Shown: positions 44,937 to 54,668, numbered from the stretch's first letter. The stretch: 64,000 nt of DNA from Aalborgiella sp040079635 (GCA_040079635.1 JBEBJY010000001.1:62001-126000); one strand, 5' to 3'. Numbers and translations: made by a program. The notes: generated by a model not told the origin, from the letters alone.

Positions 44937-46898
44937 ATGTTAGTTGCTAAATCAGTAAGTTCTTTGCTGGCACTTCCGCGTTCCGTCAAGCGATTTGTGG
45001 TTTTTGCACTGGATGTTGTGCTGTCGCTGGTTTCAGTTTGGGCGTCGTTCTATTTACGATTGGATCATGCGGGGCTGCCGCTGCTAGACCAAAAATATGT
45101 TTATTTTTTGGCACCCTTATTGGCTGTTCCCATCTTTGCACGTTTTGGCCTTTATCGTGCTATTTTTCGCTATACAGGCATGGCTGCTTTGGCCAGTACG
45201 GCAAAAGCAGTGGGCACGTATGCGGTGTTGTTCTTCGCTGCATTGCTGCTGTTTAAGTGGGACGGTGTGCCACGCAGTGTGGGCTTGATTCAGCCGCTGC
45301 TGTTTTTGCTGTTGGTGGGCGGTAGTCGGGCGGTTGCGCGGTTTTGGTTGGCTGGTTTGTCTGGTAAGTCACGTCATGCCGATGGTCGTCTATTAATTTA
45401 TGGTGCTGGCGAAGCTGGGGTGCATGCGGCCTATGCATTGGCTGTCAATCGCCAGTTCGTGTTGCTTGGCTTTATAGATGATGATGCTGCCAAAGCCGGT
45501 GGTAGTATCAATGGCGTAGACATTATTGGTGGTGCTGATGTAGCTGATGCCGTTGACCGCTTGGGCGTAACAGATATACTGCTGGCGATACCGTCGTTGG
45601 GTCGGGGGCAACGCAACGAAATTATTACGCGGCTGCGCGGTCTACCCGTACATGTTCGCACCCTGCCTGGTATGAGTGATCTCGCATCAGGACGTGTGAC
45701 CATTCAAGATTTTCAAGAGCTTGATGTGGAGGATTTGCTGGGTCGTCCACCAGTATCACCTGATCGAACCCTGCTGGCACGTAATTTAGCTGATAAGGTG
45801 GTACTGGTTACCGGTGCAGGCGGTAGTATTGGCGGTGAGTTATGTCGGCAAATTATTCTGGAAAAACCGCGACAACTCGTTTTGCTGGAGCACAACGAGT
45901 TTGGTTTATACACGATTCACAGTGAGTTATTGGCGCTGTGTGTTGAAAAGAGATTATCGGTAGACGTGGTTCCTTTGTTGGCAAGCGTGGGTAATTTTGG
46001 GCGACTCAATGAGATATGCCACATTTATAAACCTTTTACCGTTTATCATGCAGCTGCATACAAGCATGTGCCCTTGGTGGAGAGCAATCCTGCTGAGGGC
46101 GTACTGAATAATGTATTTGGCACACTCAATATGGCTCGTGCGGCTATGGAATGTTCAGTGACAAACTTTGTGCTTGTGTCAACAGATAAAGCGGTTCGTC
46201 CAACCAATGTGATGGGTGCTACTAAGCGCATGGCCGAAATGGTGCTGCAGGCATTGGCTGCCACCGCGTCAGTACGGTTTCAATTGCCAGACGGAACAAT
46301 CAGTCATGAAGTGGAAAACAATACATTATTTGCCATGGTTCGTTTTGGTAATGTATTAGGTAGTAGCGGAAGCGTGGTGCCACTATTTCGCAAACAATTA
46401 CTCAGCGGTGGACCACTGACAGTGACGCATGCAGACGTCACTCGTTATTTCATGACCATTCCCGAGGCGGCACAGTTGGTGCTGCAGGCTGGTGCCATGG
46501 CACTAGGTGGGGATGTGTTTGTGTTGAATATGGGGCAACCGGTAAAGATTTTGGATCTTGCACGGCGTATTGCGCAGTTATCGGGCTTGACGTTGCGTGA
46601 TGAAGACAATCCGTATGGTGACATTGAAATTAAACTTACCGGGCTTCGTCCAGGAGAAAAGCTTTATGAGGAGTTGCTTATTGGCGACAACCCCGAAGGC
46701 ACTGCGCATGAACGAATCATGAAAGCCCGCGAAGACTTTGTGCCTTGGTCTGAGCTTGTCCCTTTGCTGGTTGAGTTACGCCAAGCTGCGGTGCAGAGCA
46801 ATAGCATAGTAATTAGAAAAATTTTACTGCAACTTGTTCATGGTTATAGTCCGTCATCTGTTTCCCAAGTACCATTCCGTTCAGAACTTCATCTTTGA
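44937..46898 (+). CDS. Membrane-bound UDP-GlcNAc 4,6-dehydratase (WbpM/PglF/CapD-like)
   Basis: 653 residues, full length for the family. Four N-terminal membrane helices (~15-130) are followed by a CoA-binding-like Rossmann domain (GAGEAGVHAAYAL, ~156-168) and the SDR catalytic domain with VTGAGGSIGGELCRQI (~290-305). The active site is STDKAVRPTNVMGATK (~415-430). It makes UDP-2-acetamido-2,6-dideoxy-xylo-hexos-4-ulose, the precursor of D-QuiNAc, D-FucNAc or bacillosamine. This is probably the first sugar loaded by the preceding transferase. Confidence 0.93.
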   Translation: MLVAKSVSSLLALPRSVKRFVVFALDVVLSLVSVWASFYLRLDHAGLPLLDQKYVYFLAPLLAVPIFARFGLYRAIFRYTGMAALASTAKAVGTYAVLFFAALLLFKWDGVPRSVGLIQPLLFLLLVGGSRAVARFWLAGLSGKSRHADGRLLIYGAGEAGVHAAYALAVNRQFVLLGFIDDDAAKAGGSINGVDIIGGADVADAVDRLGVTDILLAIPSLGRGQRNEIITRLRGLPVHVRTLPGMSDLASGRVTIQDFQELDVEDLLGRPPVSPDRTLLARNLADKVVLVTGAGGSIGGELCRQIILEKPRQLVLLEHNEFGLYTIHSELLALCVEKRLSVDVVPLLASVGNFGRLNEICHIYKPFTVYHAAAYKHVPLVESNPAEGVLNNVFGTLNMARAAMECSVTNFVLVSTDKAVRPTNVMGATKRMAEMVLQALAATASVRFQLPDGTISHEVENNTLFAMVRFGNVLGSSGSVVPLFRKQLLSGGPLTVTHADVTRYFMTIPEAAQLVLQAGAMALGGDVFVLNMGQPVKILDLARRIAQLSGLTLRDEDNPYGDIEIKLTGLRPGEKLYEELLIGDNPEGTAHERIMKAREDFVPWSELVPLLVELRQAAVQSNSIVIRKILLQLVHGYSPSSVSQVPFRSELHL

Positions 46899-46919
46899 AT
46901 ATTTCTGAATCCACGCTAT

Positions 46920-48434
46920 ATGCAACAACAAAGTAAATTCTATAGGTCATTCCTTAGATACGACTTTGTCTTCTGGTCAATCGTCATCATAGGCATTGTG
47001 TTTATTGCATCATCGCATCCTATGATGAAGTCGCGATTTGATATATGGCAACATGTTGGCAATATTGACATGTTGGTGCTAAATCCTGATGCGAAAATTG
47101 TCAGATCGAACTGGCATGCTACTTGGGCCTTCTTGTTTAGGGTGCTAGGTATCAACGACATTTTTACCTATGCCGTTATCATTCATCGGGTTCAGTTTAT
47201 ATTAAATTGCATCATCATTTACTCTGCGGCATTTCTGCTATTTGCTGCACTACTGCCAACGATTGAATTGGATAACAACAAGAGCAACAGAAAGCAATGG
47301 TTGTCAGGTCTGGCTATAAGTAGTTTATTTGTCTGGTTGACAGCCATGGGTACTGTGAGTACCTTTCAGCAGGCTTGGATAATGTGGTACTCGGTTAATT
47401 ATCAAATCACATTACCTTTACTTTTCTTGGCCTTGAGTTTATTTGTTAATGCTTTTTCATTGAGGCAAAATAATACGTTGAGCGTAATCAAACTCATGAG
47501 CTCATTGCTTTTGCTAGCCTTGGTCTATTTTTATCATGCTGGCGAGCTTGCCTATTTGGTTTTCTATTTGCCCATATTACTAATTTGTTTTACGACTAAA
47601 AAAAACTACAAAAAAACTTTAATCTTAATAGTAATGGTACTGATTGTCGTACTGATTGCTACAAAATTTTATTCCGATATTGTGCCCGAACTCATTAAGT
47701 TGCTTAAAGAGGGAAATTGGATTGAAATTAAAAAAAGAATAAACACTCATGGTTTATACAATATTCAAGGAGGAAATCGCTATTTAGCAAATTGGAATGA
47801 GTTATATACGCTAAGTGTGTTTATGGCTGTGCCAGTTATATTTTTCGGATGGACTCAACGCCATCATGTTAACCAAAGAGTCTTACTCTTTATAATACTA
47901 TCTCTGGTATTTTGTTTTATACCAACGTTCAAATATTCTGCAGGCGTTGCTTCACTCATATCCTACGCTGGCATCGTTAATCGTTATTATTTTGCTTCAT
48001 TTATATTTGTTTTGGTACCGCTATGCTTGTACTTGGTTTTGCATTATTTAAAAATCTTACAGCATCCTGTGGTTTTAATTGCATCTGTACTGATTCTTAT
48101 GGGTTTGGTTTTATCGTACTCTAAACTACTAAATAATGATGGTGTGTTTTATCAAAATGTCAAATCGATCAAAAATAGTCTATATCAAGATCGAGTAGGA
48201 GTTGAATTTTCGAAATTTGAAATTGACTCTATTGGGGTTCAAATCAATGCAGCACATGCGCAATACAGATCCGATCAATTTATTTTCTGTGCAAATTATG
48301 ATACGGCTCATATAATTTATTATGTGTATCGACAAAAAAATATACAATTTGTTCGTAATCCATTTTATGTAACAATCGATAAATGTAAATATTTTGCTGA
48401 TTCAAATGGACTTTTGGCGAAAACTATCAATTAG
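46920..48434 (+). CDS. AT-rich polytopic membrane protein, function unknown
   Basis: 504 residues with about ten to eleven hydrophobic segments. The first periplasmic loop (residues ~35-65) contains FDIWQHVGNIDMLVLN and RSNWHATWAFLF. Its position matches the acidic/His-containing first loop of GT-C-type enzymes, but no family is firmly recognised. A C-terminal soluble stretch has two cysteines (FCANYD and DKCKYF) that could pair in the periplasm. Base composition is clearly more AT-rich than both neighbours, suggesting acquisition from a different source. Confidence 0.7.
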   Translation: MQQQSKFYRSFLRYDFVFWSIVIIGIVFIASSHPMMKSRFDIWQHVGNIDMLVLNPDAKIVRSNWHATWAFLFRVLGINDIFTYAVIIHRVQFILNCIIIYSAAFLLFAALLPTIELDNNKSNRKQWLSGLAISSLFVWLTAMGTVSTFQQAWIMWYSVNYQITLPLLFLALSLFVNAFSLRQNNTLSVIKLMSSLLLLALVYFYHAGELAYLVFYLPILLICFTTKKNYKKTLILIVMVLIVVLIATKFYSDIVPELIKLLKEGNWIEIKKRINTHGLYNIQGGNRYLANWNELYTLSVFMAVPVIFFGWTQRHHVNQRVLLFIILSLVFCFIPTFKYSAGVASLISYAGIVNRYYFASFIFVLVPLCLYLVLHYLKILQHPVVLIASVLILMGLVLSYSKLLNNDGVFYQNVKSIKNSLYQDRVGVEFSKFEIDSIGVQINAAHAQYRSDQFIFCANYDTAHIIYYVYRQKNIQFVRNPFYVTIDKCKYFADSNGLLAKTIN

Positions 48435-48443
48435 AGATACTAA

Positions 48444-49400
48444 ATGTTTCGTGTAAATTGGTTAAAAATTATTGTGTGGTTTCTTTTTTTTATACTATTT
48501 TTCAATATTTTATGGGGTGTTGAAATTTACGCTAAACCTTTAATTTGGTCCATGGTCAACGTCAACTACTCCCCCCAACAAGGTGACGCACACCTGATTC
48601 AAACCAGCAAGGGCAAAAGCATACTGATAGATACTGGGCATCTCGACCCAGCGCGCAAGGCGTTAGTGCCTTTCCTGCAATCAAAGGGAATTAAAAAAAT
48701 TGATACAGTTTTTGTGACGCACCCACACAAAGACCATTACCTGGGTTTACTGGCCATCTTGGAAAGCGGCATTCCTATTGAAACCGTGTATATGAACAAT
48801 ATTGGTCGCAAAGAGTGTGAAGCGGAAATGCCTTTGGCGTGTGATTTTGACGAAATAGTGAGTTACCGAGCTATGCTTAAAGATAATCGCGTCACGGTGC
48901 TTGAGGCCAAGGCCGGCATGGTGTTTGATTTAGGCTTAGGCAGCAGCTTGAAGATGTTGTATGCCTTTGATGGCGTGAACACGCCCGTGGGACGCACGGA
49001 TATTAACGATATGTCGCACATCATGCTGCTAAAACATGGATTCAACACTGCTCTTTTTACGGGTGATTTGAATGCTAAATTGGGTGCTTATTTGGCCAAA
49101 GAGGGCAAAGATCTGAAGGTTGATATATTGAAGCTACCGCATCATGGCACGGAAGGCGCACCGCCGGATGCGTTTTTTGACGCTGTTTCGCCTAAAGCTG
49201 CCATGGTGCCTAGCCCTGCACTTTTGTGGTGCACGCCTCGAAGCGCACGAATGAAAAACTGGGTTGAGTCACGCAAAATTCCAACCTACGTCAATGGGTT
49301 ATCAGGTCATGTCACTGTCAAAATGGGTTTCTTTGGCTATCAAATAGACGCGGAACGTCCGCAAACGCGACTGCTTTCGCCTGAATGCCCTGTCCAGTAA
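48444..49400 (+). CDS. Membrane-anchored metallo-beta-lactamase-fold hydrolase (ComEC C-domain-like)
   Basis: 318 residues with one N-terminal membrane anchor (~6-26) and an MBL domain facing the periplasm. The domain carries the THPHKDHYLG metal motif (~93-102), a GDL strand (TALFTGDL) and LPHHGTEGAP (~231-240). This arrangement looks like the MBL domain of ComEC without its channel. In a polysaccharide locus the substrate is unknown; a phosphodiester in the polymer or lipid carrier is conceivable. Two cysteines in the ECEAEMPLAC loop may form a disulfide. The first ~30 codons are AT-rich like the previous gene, then composition changes. Confidence 0.8.
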   Translation: MFRVNWLKIIVWFLFFILFFNILWGVEIYAKPLIWSMVNVNYSPQQGDAHLIQTSKGKSILIDTGHLDPARKALVPFLQSKGIKKIDTVFVTHPHKDHYLGLLAILESGIPIETVYMNNIGRKECEAEMPLACDFDEIVSYRAMLKDNRVTVLEAKAGMVFDLGLGSSLKMLYAFDGVNTPVGRTDINDMSHIMLLKHGFNTALFTGDLNAKLGAYLAKEGKDLKVDILKLPHHGTEGAPPDAFFDAVSPKAAMVPSPALLWCTPRSARMKNWVESRKIPTYVNGLSGHVTVKMGFFGYQIDAERPQTRLLSPECPVQ

Positions 49401-49404
49401 GATC

Positions 49405-51720
49405 ATGAGTATGACCAGTAGCACTGCCTTTTCGCAAGCCATCAGCCAAAACGGCTGGACCATTCCCCAAATCGCTGAGTGTCTGAAACAAGTAGTAACC
49501 GCTGATCCGTTGAATGACGAAGACGTTTGCAGAACCTTGTTGGCTTGGATGGACGACACACCCTATGTGGCCAACCATGCGATAGGGCGTAGGTACACAC
49601 GGCTGCAGTTTTTAGAGAATACCTTGAGCGCAGCTGGCTACTACTTAACTCGGCGTGATGTTGAGCCATGGCTGGCGAAAGATGGCAATTGGCGGCCAAA
49701 CGAGTTGCTGCCCTATACGCCCATTGATCCGCGCTTGGTAGAGCAAGAAGCGCGCATCGACCAGCTGGAGCACGACCTGCATCAAATGGAAGTGGCCCGC
49801 AACCGTGCCAAGGCAGAAGTGGCGCATGTGATGGCGGAGCGCGACCATTTCTTGGCGATTAATTCTGAGCATATCTACAAGTCAGTGAGTGCTGACTATC
49901 AAAATTCTGCAAGCTGGCGCGTGAGTAAGCCGTTGCGACGTTTGATGGCATGGCGTCGGGGGCAAAAATTTGTAGAAGTAGCCGTTCAAAAACCTGAGGC
50001 TGAAGCACTAATTCCACCTTGGGAGCAACTAGGTTACAGCATCGAAAAAGCTTGGCAAGCTGCACCCGAGGAGGACTTTGACCGCAGTGATTACACCGAG
50101 TGGCTGCGTCGATACGATAACCCAACGGATGCTGAAATCGCTACTTTGAAGGCTAAGGCGCAGACCTTGGCCGCGCAACCTAGTGCTCCTTTGTTTTCTT
50201 TGTTAATGGCTGTTGAGCCGTTAAATGGCGGTGCGAACCTGCCGTGGCTGGAAGAGTCTGTCGCCTCTGTTCAGGCACAGATTTACCCGAAATGGGAGCT
50301 GTGCATCGCAGCTTCAAGTCAGATTGAAGCTGCTTTCCGTGAAGTTTTAGACGGTATGGCTACGATGGATCAACGCATCAAGCTGGTGTATGCGTCATCC
50401 GATCAGGGTTTGCTGAACGCTGCTTTGGATGTGGCAGAGGGTGATTGGGTAGGTTTGTTAAATGCTATGAATAAAATAGCTATACAGGCAATAAATACGC
50501 CGGCTAAGGTCATATTTGAGGGTAAAAAATGTGACATTATCTATACCGACAGCGATAAGCTGATTACCACCAAATTTTCACCCAAGTTTGAGCGAGCTGC
50601 ACCAGATTTCAAGCCAGATTGGAATTTGGATTTGTTTCTTAGCAGTGGTTCGTCACACAACTACACGCAGGATTTGTGCTTTTTTAAGGCGGATTTGGTG
50701 CGTGAATTGGGTGGCTTTGGCAGTGGTTTGAACAGCAGTTTTGAGTTGATGTCTCGCGTTATCGCGCGTCAAGAGCAGGTACAAATTCATCATATTCCGC
50801 AGGTTTTGGTGCATGTTCGTCAAACCAGTGCGGGTTCGGAAATGATTGTTCCACACAAAATTCAACACGCTTTGCCAGTAGTGCCGCCGTTGGTCAGCCT
50901 GATCATTCCGACCAAAAACAACGCGGCTTTGCTACGCCAGTGCATTGACAGTATCTTGAGTAAAACCAGCTACACAAATTACGAAATTTTGGTGGTGGAT
51001 AACGGCTCTGACAAGCCAGAAACGCTTGATTATTTGAAAACGCTGAATGCACATCCGCAAATTCGTGTGATTCGCGACAACTATGCGTTCAACTACTCGG
51101 CATTGAATAATTACGCTGCGACCTTTGCCAAGGGCGAGGTTTTGGCCTTGGTCAACGACGATATTGAAGTGGCATCACCCGATTGGTTGACCGAGATGGT
51201 GGGCCACGCATTGCGACCAGGCGTTGGCGCTGTGGGCGCTAGGCTTTGGTACCCCGACCAAACGATACAGCACGCTGGTATGGTGCTTGTAGGTGGCGTC
51301 GCGCGGCATATACACAAGCATTTGCCTAAAGGTAAAACTGGGTTTAACGGCAGAGCTGTGTTGACGCAAAACTTTTCTGCCGTGACGGGTGCGTGCTTGG
51401 TAGTTAAGAAAGCCTTGTTTGAGCAAGTGGGTGGGCTTAACGATCAAGAACTGGCGGTTGGCTTCAACGACGTTGATTTTTGTCTCAAATTAGGTGAAGC
51501 AGGTTTCCGAAATGTTTGGACGCCACATGCTGAACTGATTCACCACGAATCAGCCACGCGTGGACAAGACAGCTCACCCGAAAAGCAACGCCGTGCGGAA
51601 AAAGAGCTACGCTATATGCGCAAGCGTTGGGGAGACAAGCTGTCTATCGACCCCGCTTACAGCCCGAATTTGAGCGATGGTCGTGACGACATGAGTTTTG
51701 CGTGGCCGCCTAGAAAATAA
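49405..51720 (+). CDS. Tandem GT2 glycosyltransferase with degenerate first domain
   Basis: 771 residues. An N-terminal ~110-residue region is followed by a coiled coil (~113-160) and NSASWRVSKPLRRL (~164-177), the same tail motif as in the methyltransferase at 6713. A first GT2 domain (~255-470) follows, then a second one (~485-771) with LIIPTKNNAALL, VVDNGSD and the metal motif VNDDIE. In the first domain the usual LLDHDDEL segment reads LLNAMNKI, so the DxD is lost, and this part overlaps the dispersed repeat. Only the second domain seems fully equipped. The protein likely belongs with the Wzm/Wzt system by its tail motif. Confidence 0.88.
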   Translation: MSMTSSTAFSQAISQNGWTIPQIAECLKQVVTADPLNDEDVCRTLLAWMDDTPYVANHAIGRRYTRLQFLENTLSAAGYYLTRRDVEPWLAKDGNWRPNELLPYTPIDPRLVEQEARIDQLEHDLHQMEVARNRAKAEVAHVMAERDHFLAINSEHIYKSVSADYQNSASWRVSKPLRRLMAWRRGQKFVEVAVQKPEAEALIPPWEQLGYSIEKAWQAAPEEDFDRSDYTEWLRRYDNPTDAEIATLKAKAQTLAAQPSAPLFSLLMAVEPLNGGANLPWLEESVASVQAQIYPKWELCIAASSQIEAAFREVLDGMATMDQRIKLVYASSDQGLLNAALDVAEGDWVGLLNAMNKIAIQAINTPAKVIFEGKKCDIIYTDSDKLITTKFSPKFERAAPDFKPDWNLDLFLSSGSSHNYTQDLCFFKADLVRELGGFGSGLNSSFELMSRVIARQEQVQIHHIPQVLVHVRQTSAGSEMIVPHKIQHALPVVPPLVSLIIPTKNNAALLRQCIDSILSKTSYTNYEILVVDNGSDKPETLDYLKTLNAHPQIRVIRDNYAFNYSALNNYAATFAKGEVLALVNDDIEVASPDWLTEMVGHALRPGVGAVGARLWYPDQTIQHAGMVLVGGVARHIHKHLPKGKTGFNGRAVLTQNFSAVTGACLVVKKALFEQVGGLNDQELAVGFNDVDFCLKLGEAGFRNVWTPHAELIHHESATRGQDSSPEKQRRAEKELRYMRKRWGDKLSIDPAYSPNLSDGRDDMSFAWPPRK
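50471..50520 (+). repeat. Dispersed short repeat, copy 2 (inside the GT2 coding region)
   Basis: Core AGGCAATAAATACGCCG at 50486-50502, preceded by AAAATAGC and followed by GCTA, as in copy 3. It is read as codons for IAIQAINTPA (residues ~358-367), in the same frame as in alr. The inverted pairs TAGC/GCTA and GGC/GCC flank an AT-rich centre. Confidence 0.75.
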
Positions 51721-51752
51721 TTCAAGAATTCAAGTTTAAGCTCGGGTGCGGG

Positions 51753-52238
51753 TCAGGCTAAGGCCGCTTTGATGTCTTTTTCTAAGCTGGCGGGCGCATC
51801 CTGCGGGCCAAAGCGCTTGATCACTTGCCCATCTTTACCCACTAAAAATTTGGTGAAATTCCATTTGATGGCCTTGCTACCTAACAGACCAGGCGCTTCG
51901 ATGCTCAACCACTGGTAAAGCGGCGTTGCATCCGCACCATTGACATCAATTTTTGCCATCATGGGGAAAGTAACACCGAAATTGAGCTGGCAAAAACTGG
52001 CGATTTCATCGTTGCTGCCCGAATCCTGCGCGCCAAACTGGTTGCAAGGAAAGCCTAAAACGACCAAACCGTCAGCGCCGTATTTTTTGTGTAGCTCTTC
52101 CAAACCACCAAACTGCGGTGTGAAGCCGCAGGCACTAGCTGTGTTAACGATCAACAAGGCTTTGCCCTTGTATTGGCTGAGTTTGACGGACTTGCCGTTC
52201 ATACCCAGTGCTTCAAAGTCATAAATGGTTTTAGTCAT
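51753..52238 (-). CDS. Glutathione peroxidase-like thiol peroxidase
   Basis: 161 residues, standard length. The peroxidatic residue is Cys37 in NTASACGFTPQ, so cysteine replaces selenocysteine. The Gln (FPCNQFGAQDSG) and Trp (IKWNFTKFLV) of the catalytic site are present. It reduces hydroperoxides in the cytoplasm, probably using thioredoxin. It is the first conserved chromosomal gene after the polysaccharide locus and is transcribed toward it. Confidence 0.95.
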   Translation of the reverse strand: MTKTIYDFEALGMNGKSVKLSQYKGKALLIVNTASACGFTPQFGGLEELHKKYGADGLVVLGFPCNQFGAQDSGSNDEIASFCQLNFGVTFPMMAKIDVNGADATPLYQWLSIEAPGLLGSKAIKWNFTKFLVGKDGQVIKRFGPQDAPASLEKDIKAALA

Positions 52239-52290
52239 AGTGGCCGTCGTAGATTTAAAAGCCTAAAAAAATATTAAACGACGGTGTGCG

Positions 52291-53163
52291 CTAGTTGTCA
52301 AATGCCGCCAGTGCAGCGGCCAAGATGATCAAAAGACCACCCACCAGCGTGCGTGTGTCTACCACCGCAGCGCCTAAAGCAATGGCGCTCAGGCTGCCAA
52401 AGGCGACTTCGGACAGCATCACCACCGATGTGGTGCTGGAGCGCAGCCTAGATGCGCCGTATTGCAACGATACATTCCCTAGCAAAAATGCGATGGCTAA
52501 GCCTCCAGCCAGCCACACCCAACTGTTTGAAATGGCGGGTATTGCACTCACCCAACCTTGTGTCATACCCGCCGTACCTGCCAGCATAGCCAGCATCGCA
52601 CCACCGCTAAACATGGCAAGCATGCGCGATTCACTGGGAGTATTGTTTAATTTTTTCAACAAAACATTGGTGAATGCAAAACAAAAACCACCCATCAATG
52701 CCAAACTATCAGCAAAGCTGAAATGAAGGGTTGTAGATGTTGAGCTTTCTGCATTGACAGGCAGCAAAATGACCATGACACCAGTAAAAGCAAGTAGCAG
52801 TCGCAACAAAGCATTTCGTGTCGGTCGTTCGCGCAATAGCAACCAAGCTAGCAAGACGGCCCATGCTGGCATCAGGTAAAACAAGATCAATACCCGTACC
52901 ACGTCGCTGATGCTGACCGCCCAGTTAAAGCCAACATTGGTTAAGCCAGAAGCAAAGAAAAGCATCCACAGCTGTGGGTGCTGCAGGAGTCCTTGCCACG
53001 CTTTAGGCTTGACGGTCAAGACCACGACTAACGCGAAACAGTACACGATGGCAGTAGACCATAAGGGATGCAAACCCGCCGATTGCAGTTGGCGCAAAGG
53101 CCACCACGACACGCCCCACACAAAAGCGTTGACGACCAACGCACCTACAGCCCACAGTTTCAT
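52291..53163 (-). CDS. EamA/DMT-family transporter
   Basis: 290 residues with ten hydrophobic helices arranged as two EamA repeats of five. Typical openings are FVWGVSWWPLRQL in the first repeat and the RLRSSTTSVVMLSEVAFG segment in the second. DMT proteins export metabolites or amino acids; the substrate is not evident. Thirteen bases separate it from lplT upstream on the same strand, so the two are probably co-transcribed. Confidence 0.9.
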   Translation of the reverse strand: MKLWAVGALVVNAFVWGVSWWPLRQLQSAGLHPLWSTAIVYCFALVVVLTVKPKAWQGLLQHPQLWMLFFASGLTNVGFNWAVSISDVVRVLILFYLMPAWAVLLAWLLLRERPTRNALLRLLLAFTGVMVILLPVNAESSTSTTLHFSFADSLALMGGFCFAFTNVLLKKLNNTPSESRMLAMFSGGAMLAMLAGTAGMTQGWVSAIPAISNSWVWLAGGLAIAFLLGNVSLQYGASRLRSSTTSVVMLSEVAFGSLSAIALGAAVVDTRTLVGGLLIILAAALAAFDN

Positions 53164-53175
53164 GGCGATTTGCCG

Positions 53176-54483
53176 TTAATCATGCATGCCATCGTGCGTG
53201 GCAATGTCGATCAAATGTGCTTCTTCTGCAGGGTATTTACGCAGATTACTGGCATGCCAGCGCATGATGAGCCACATCACCGCTGTGATTAAAAAACCAA
53301 AAAAAGCAATGATGCCGAATGCGGTCACGCCCAGACTCGTACCCAATGCGTACAAGCCACCCAAACCTAAAATACAAGCTTGCTCATTGAAGTTTTGCAC
53401 CGCGATTGATCGGCCAGCCCCCATCAAGTTATGGCCACGGTGTTGCAGTAACGCGTTCATGGGTACCACGAGATAGCCGGCCAATCCACCCAACAATATG
53501 AGGAAGGGAATCGCTACCCAGATGCTGCTAATGAAGTTAAGCCCAAACATCAGCACGCCCATAGCGATACCCAAAGGAATCAAGCGTGTTGCTTTGTCCA
53601 GTGTCATGCGCATTGAAGCTATCACCGCTCCTACCGCTGTACCAATAACAATAACCCCCACCAGCGACGACGCTTGTGAGGTTGTATAGCCCAAAGCAAC
53701 AGCGGCCCAAGCAAAAACGATAACCCGCAAATTTCCCAATACGCCCCAAAATAAAGTGGTCGTAGCGAGCGAAATCTGTCCTAACTTGTCTTTCCAGAGC
53801 AGGTTGTTGCAATGCCAAAAATCAGGCACCAATGACAATGTGCTCTTCGGCATCGGGATGATGGGAGCGCCCGTATTTGGTATGCGGGTGTTGAACCATG
53901 CCGCTATGCCATAGATCAAAATCATCATGGCTATCGCCGCTTCAGCTGGGGTGTCTACACTGGTATTAAAAATTGGTAAATCAAATGCCAGCAAGTGGCT
54001 GGAAACATTAGCGCCAATTAATTGGCCACCCAACAGAATGCCCAAAATAATGGAGGCGACCGTCAAACCTTCAATCCAACCGTTCGCTTTGACCAGCTGT
54101 GATGCTGGCAGTAGCTCCGTCAAGATGCCGTATTTGGCGGGTGAGTACGCTGCAGCACCTAAGCCCACCACGGCATAAGCTAGTAATGGATGACCACCAA
54201 ACAACATAAATAGGCAACCCACCATTTTGATGAAATTACTAACAAACATCACTTGACCCTTGGGGTAGGCATCAGCAAAAGCGCCTACAAAAGGCGCCAA
54301 AATCACATAAAAAAGCGCAAACATAGGCGCCAGCGCAGACACATGCCACAGTGGCGCACCAGATGCTTTAAGCAATTCAATAGCGGCAACAAGCAGCGCA
54401 TTGTCAGCCAAAGAGCTGAAAAACTGCGCCGCCATGATGGTGAAGAACCCTTTTTTCATGGGCTCATGTGAAGGCTGCGTCAT
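53176..54483 (-). CDS. lplT: Lysophospholipid transporter (LplT-like, MFS)
   Basis: 435 residues with about twelve membrane helices of the major facilitator type. The opening KKGFFTIMAAQFFSSLADNAL and YSPAKYGILTELLPASQLVKANG are diagnostic of LplT. LplT flips lysophospholipids inward for re-acylation. The gene lies head-to-head with alr, the arrangement I recall for many Comamonadaceae. The ~185-bp gap holds both promoters. Confidence 0.93.
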   Translation of the reverse strand: MTQPSHEPMKKGFFTIMAAQFFSSLADNALLVAAIELLKASGAPLWHVSALAPMFALFYVILAPFVGAFADAYPKGQVMFVSNFIKMVGCLFMLFGGHPLLAYAVVGLGAAAYSPAKYGILTELLPASQLVKANGWIEGLTVASIILGILLGGQLIGANVSSHLLAFDLPIFNTSVDTPAEAAIAMMILIYGIAAWFNTRIPNTGAPIIPMPKSTLSLVPDFWHCNNLLWKDKLGQISLATTTLFWGVLGNLRVIVFAWAAVALGYTTSQASSLVGVIVIGTAVGAVIASMRMTLDKATRLIPLGIAMGVLMFGLNFISSIWVAIPFLILLGGLAGYLVVPMNALLQHRGHNLMGAGRSIAVQNFNEQACILGLGGLYALGTSLGVTAFGIIAFFGFLITAVMWLIMRWHASNLRKYPAEEAHLIDIATHDGMHD

Positions 54484-54668
54484 AAAATAAATACTAGCAA
54501 ATAAGGTTGCGCAATAGGGGCTACCCGAACTGAGTGCATATGGTTGGTAAAGTTAAGTATCTATCTGGTAACGCATAAGTAACTAATACTGGGTTATATC
54601 ACGCCTTGGCTTCAATAAAGTGAAGGTGAAATGAGAGAATACCCTAGCCACATAATTTTTTAAAAAGC

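Noticed and set aside
52010..52135. Selenocysteine-containing glutathione peroxidase
   Set aside because: The catalytic residue is encoded as Cys and no in-frame UGA is present.
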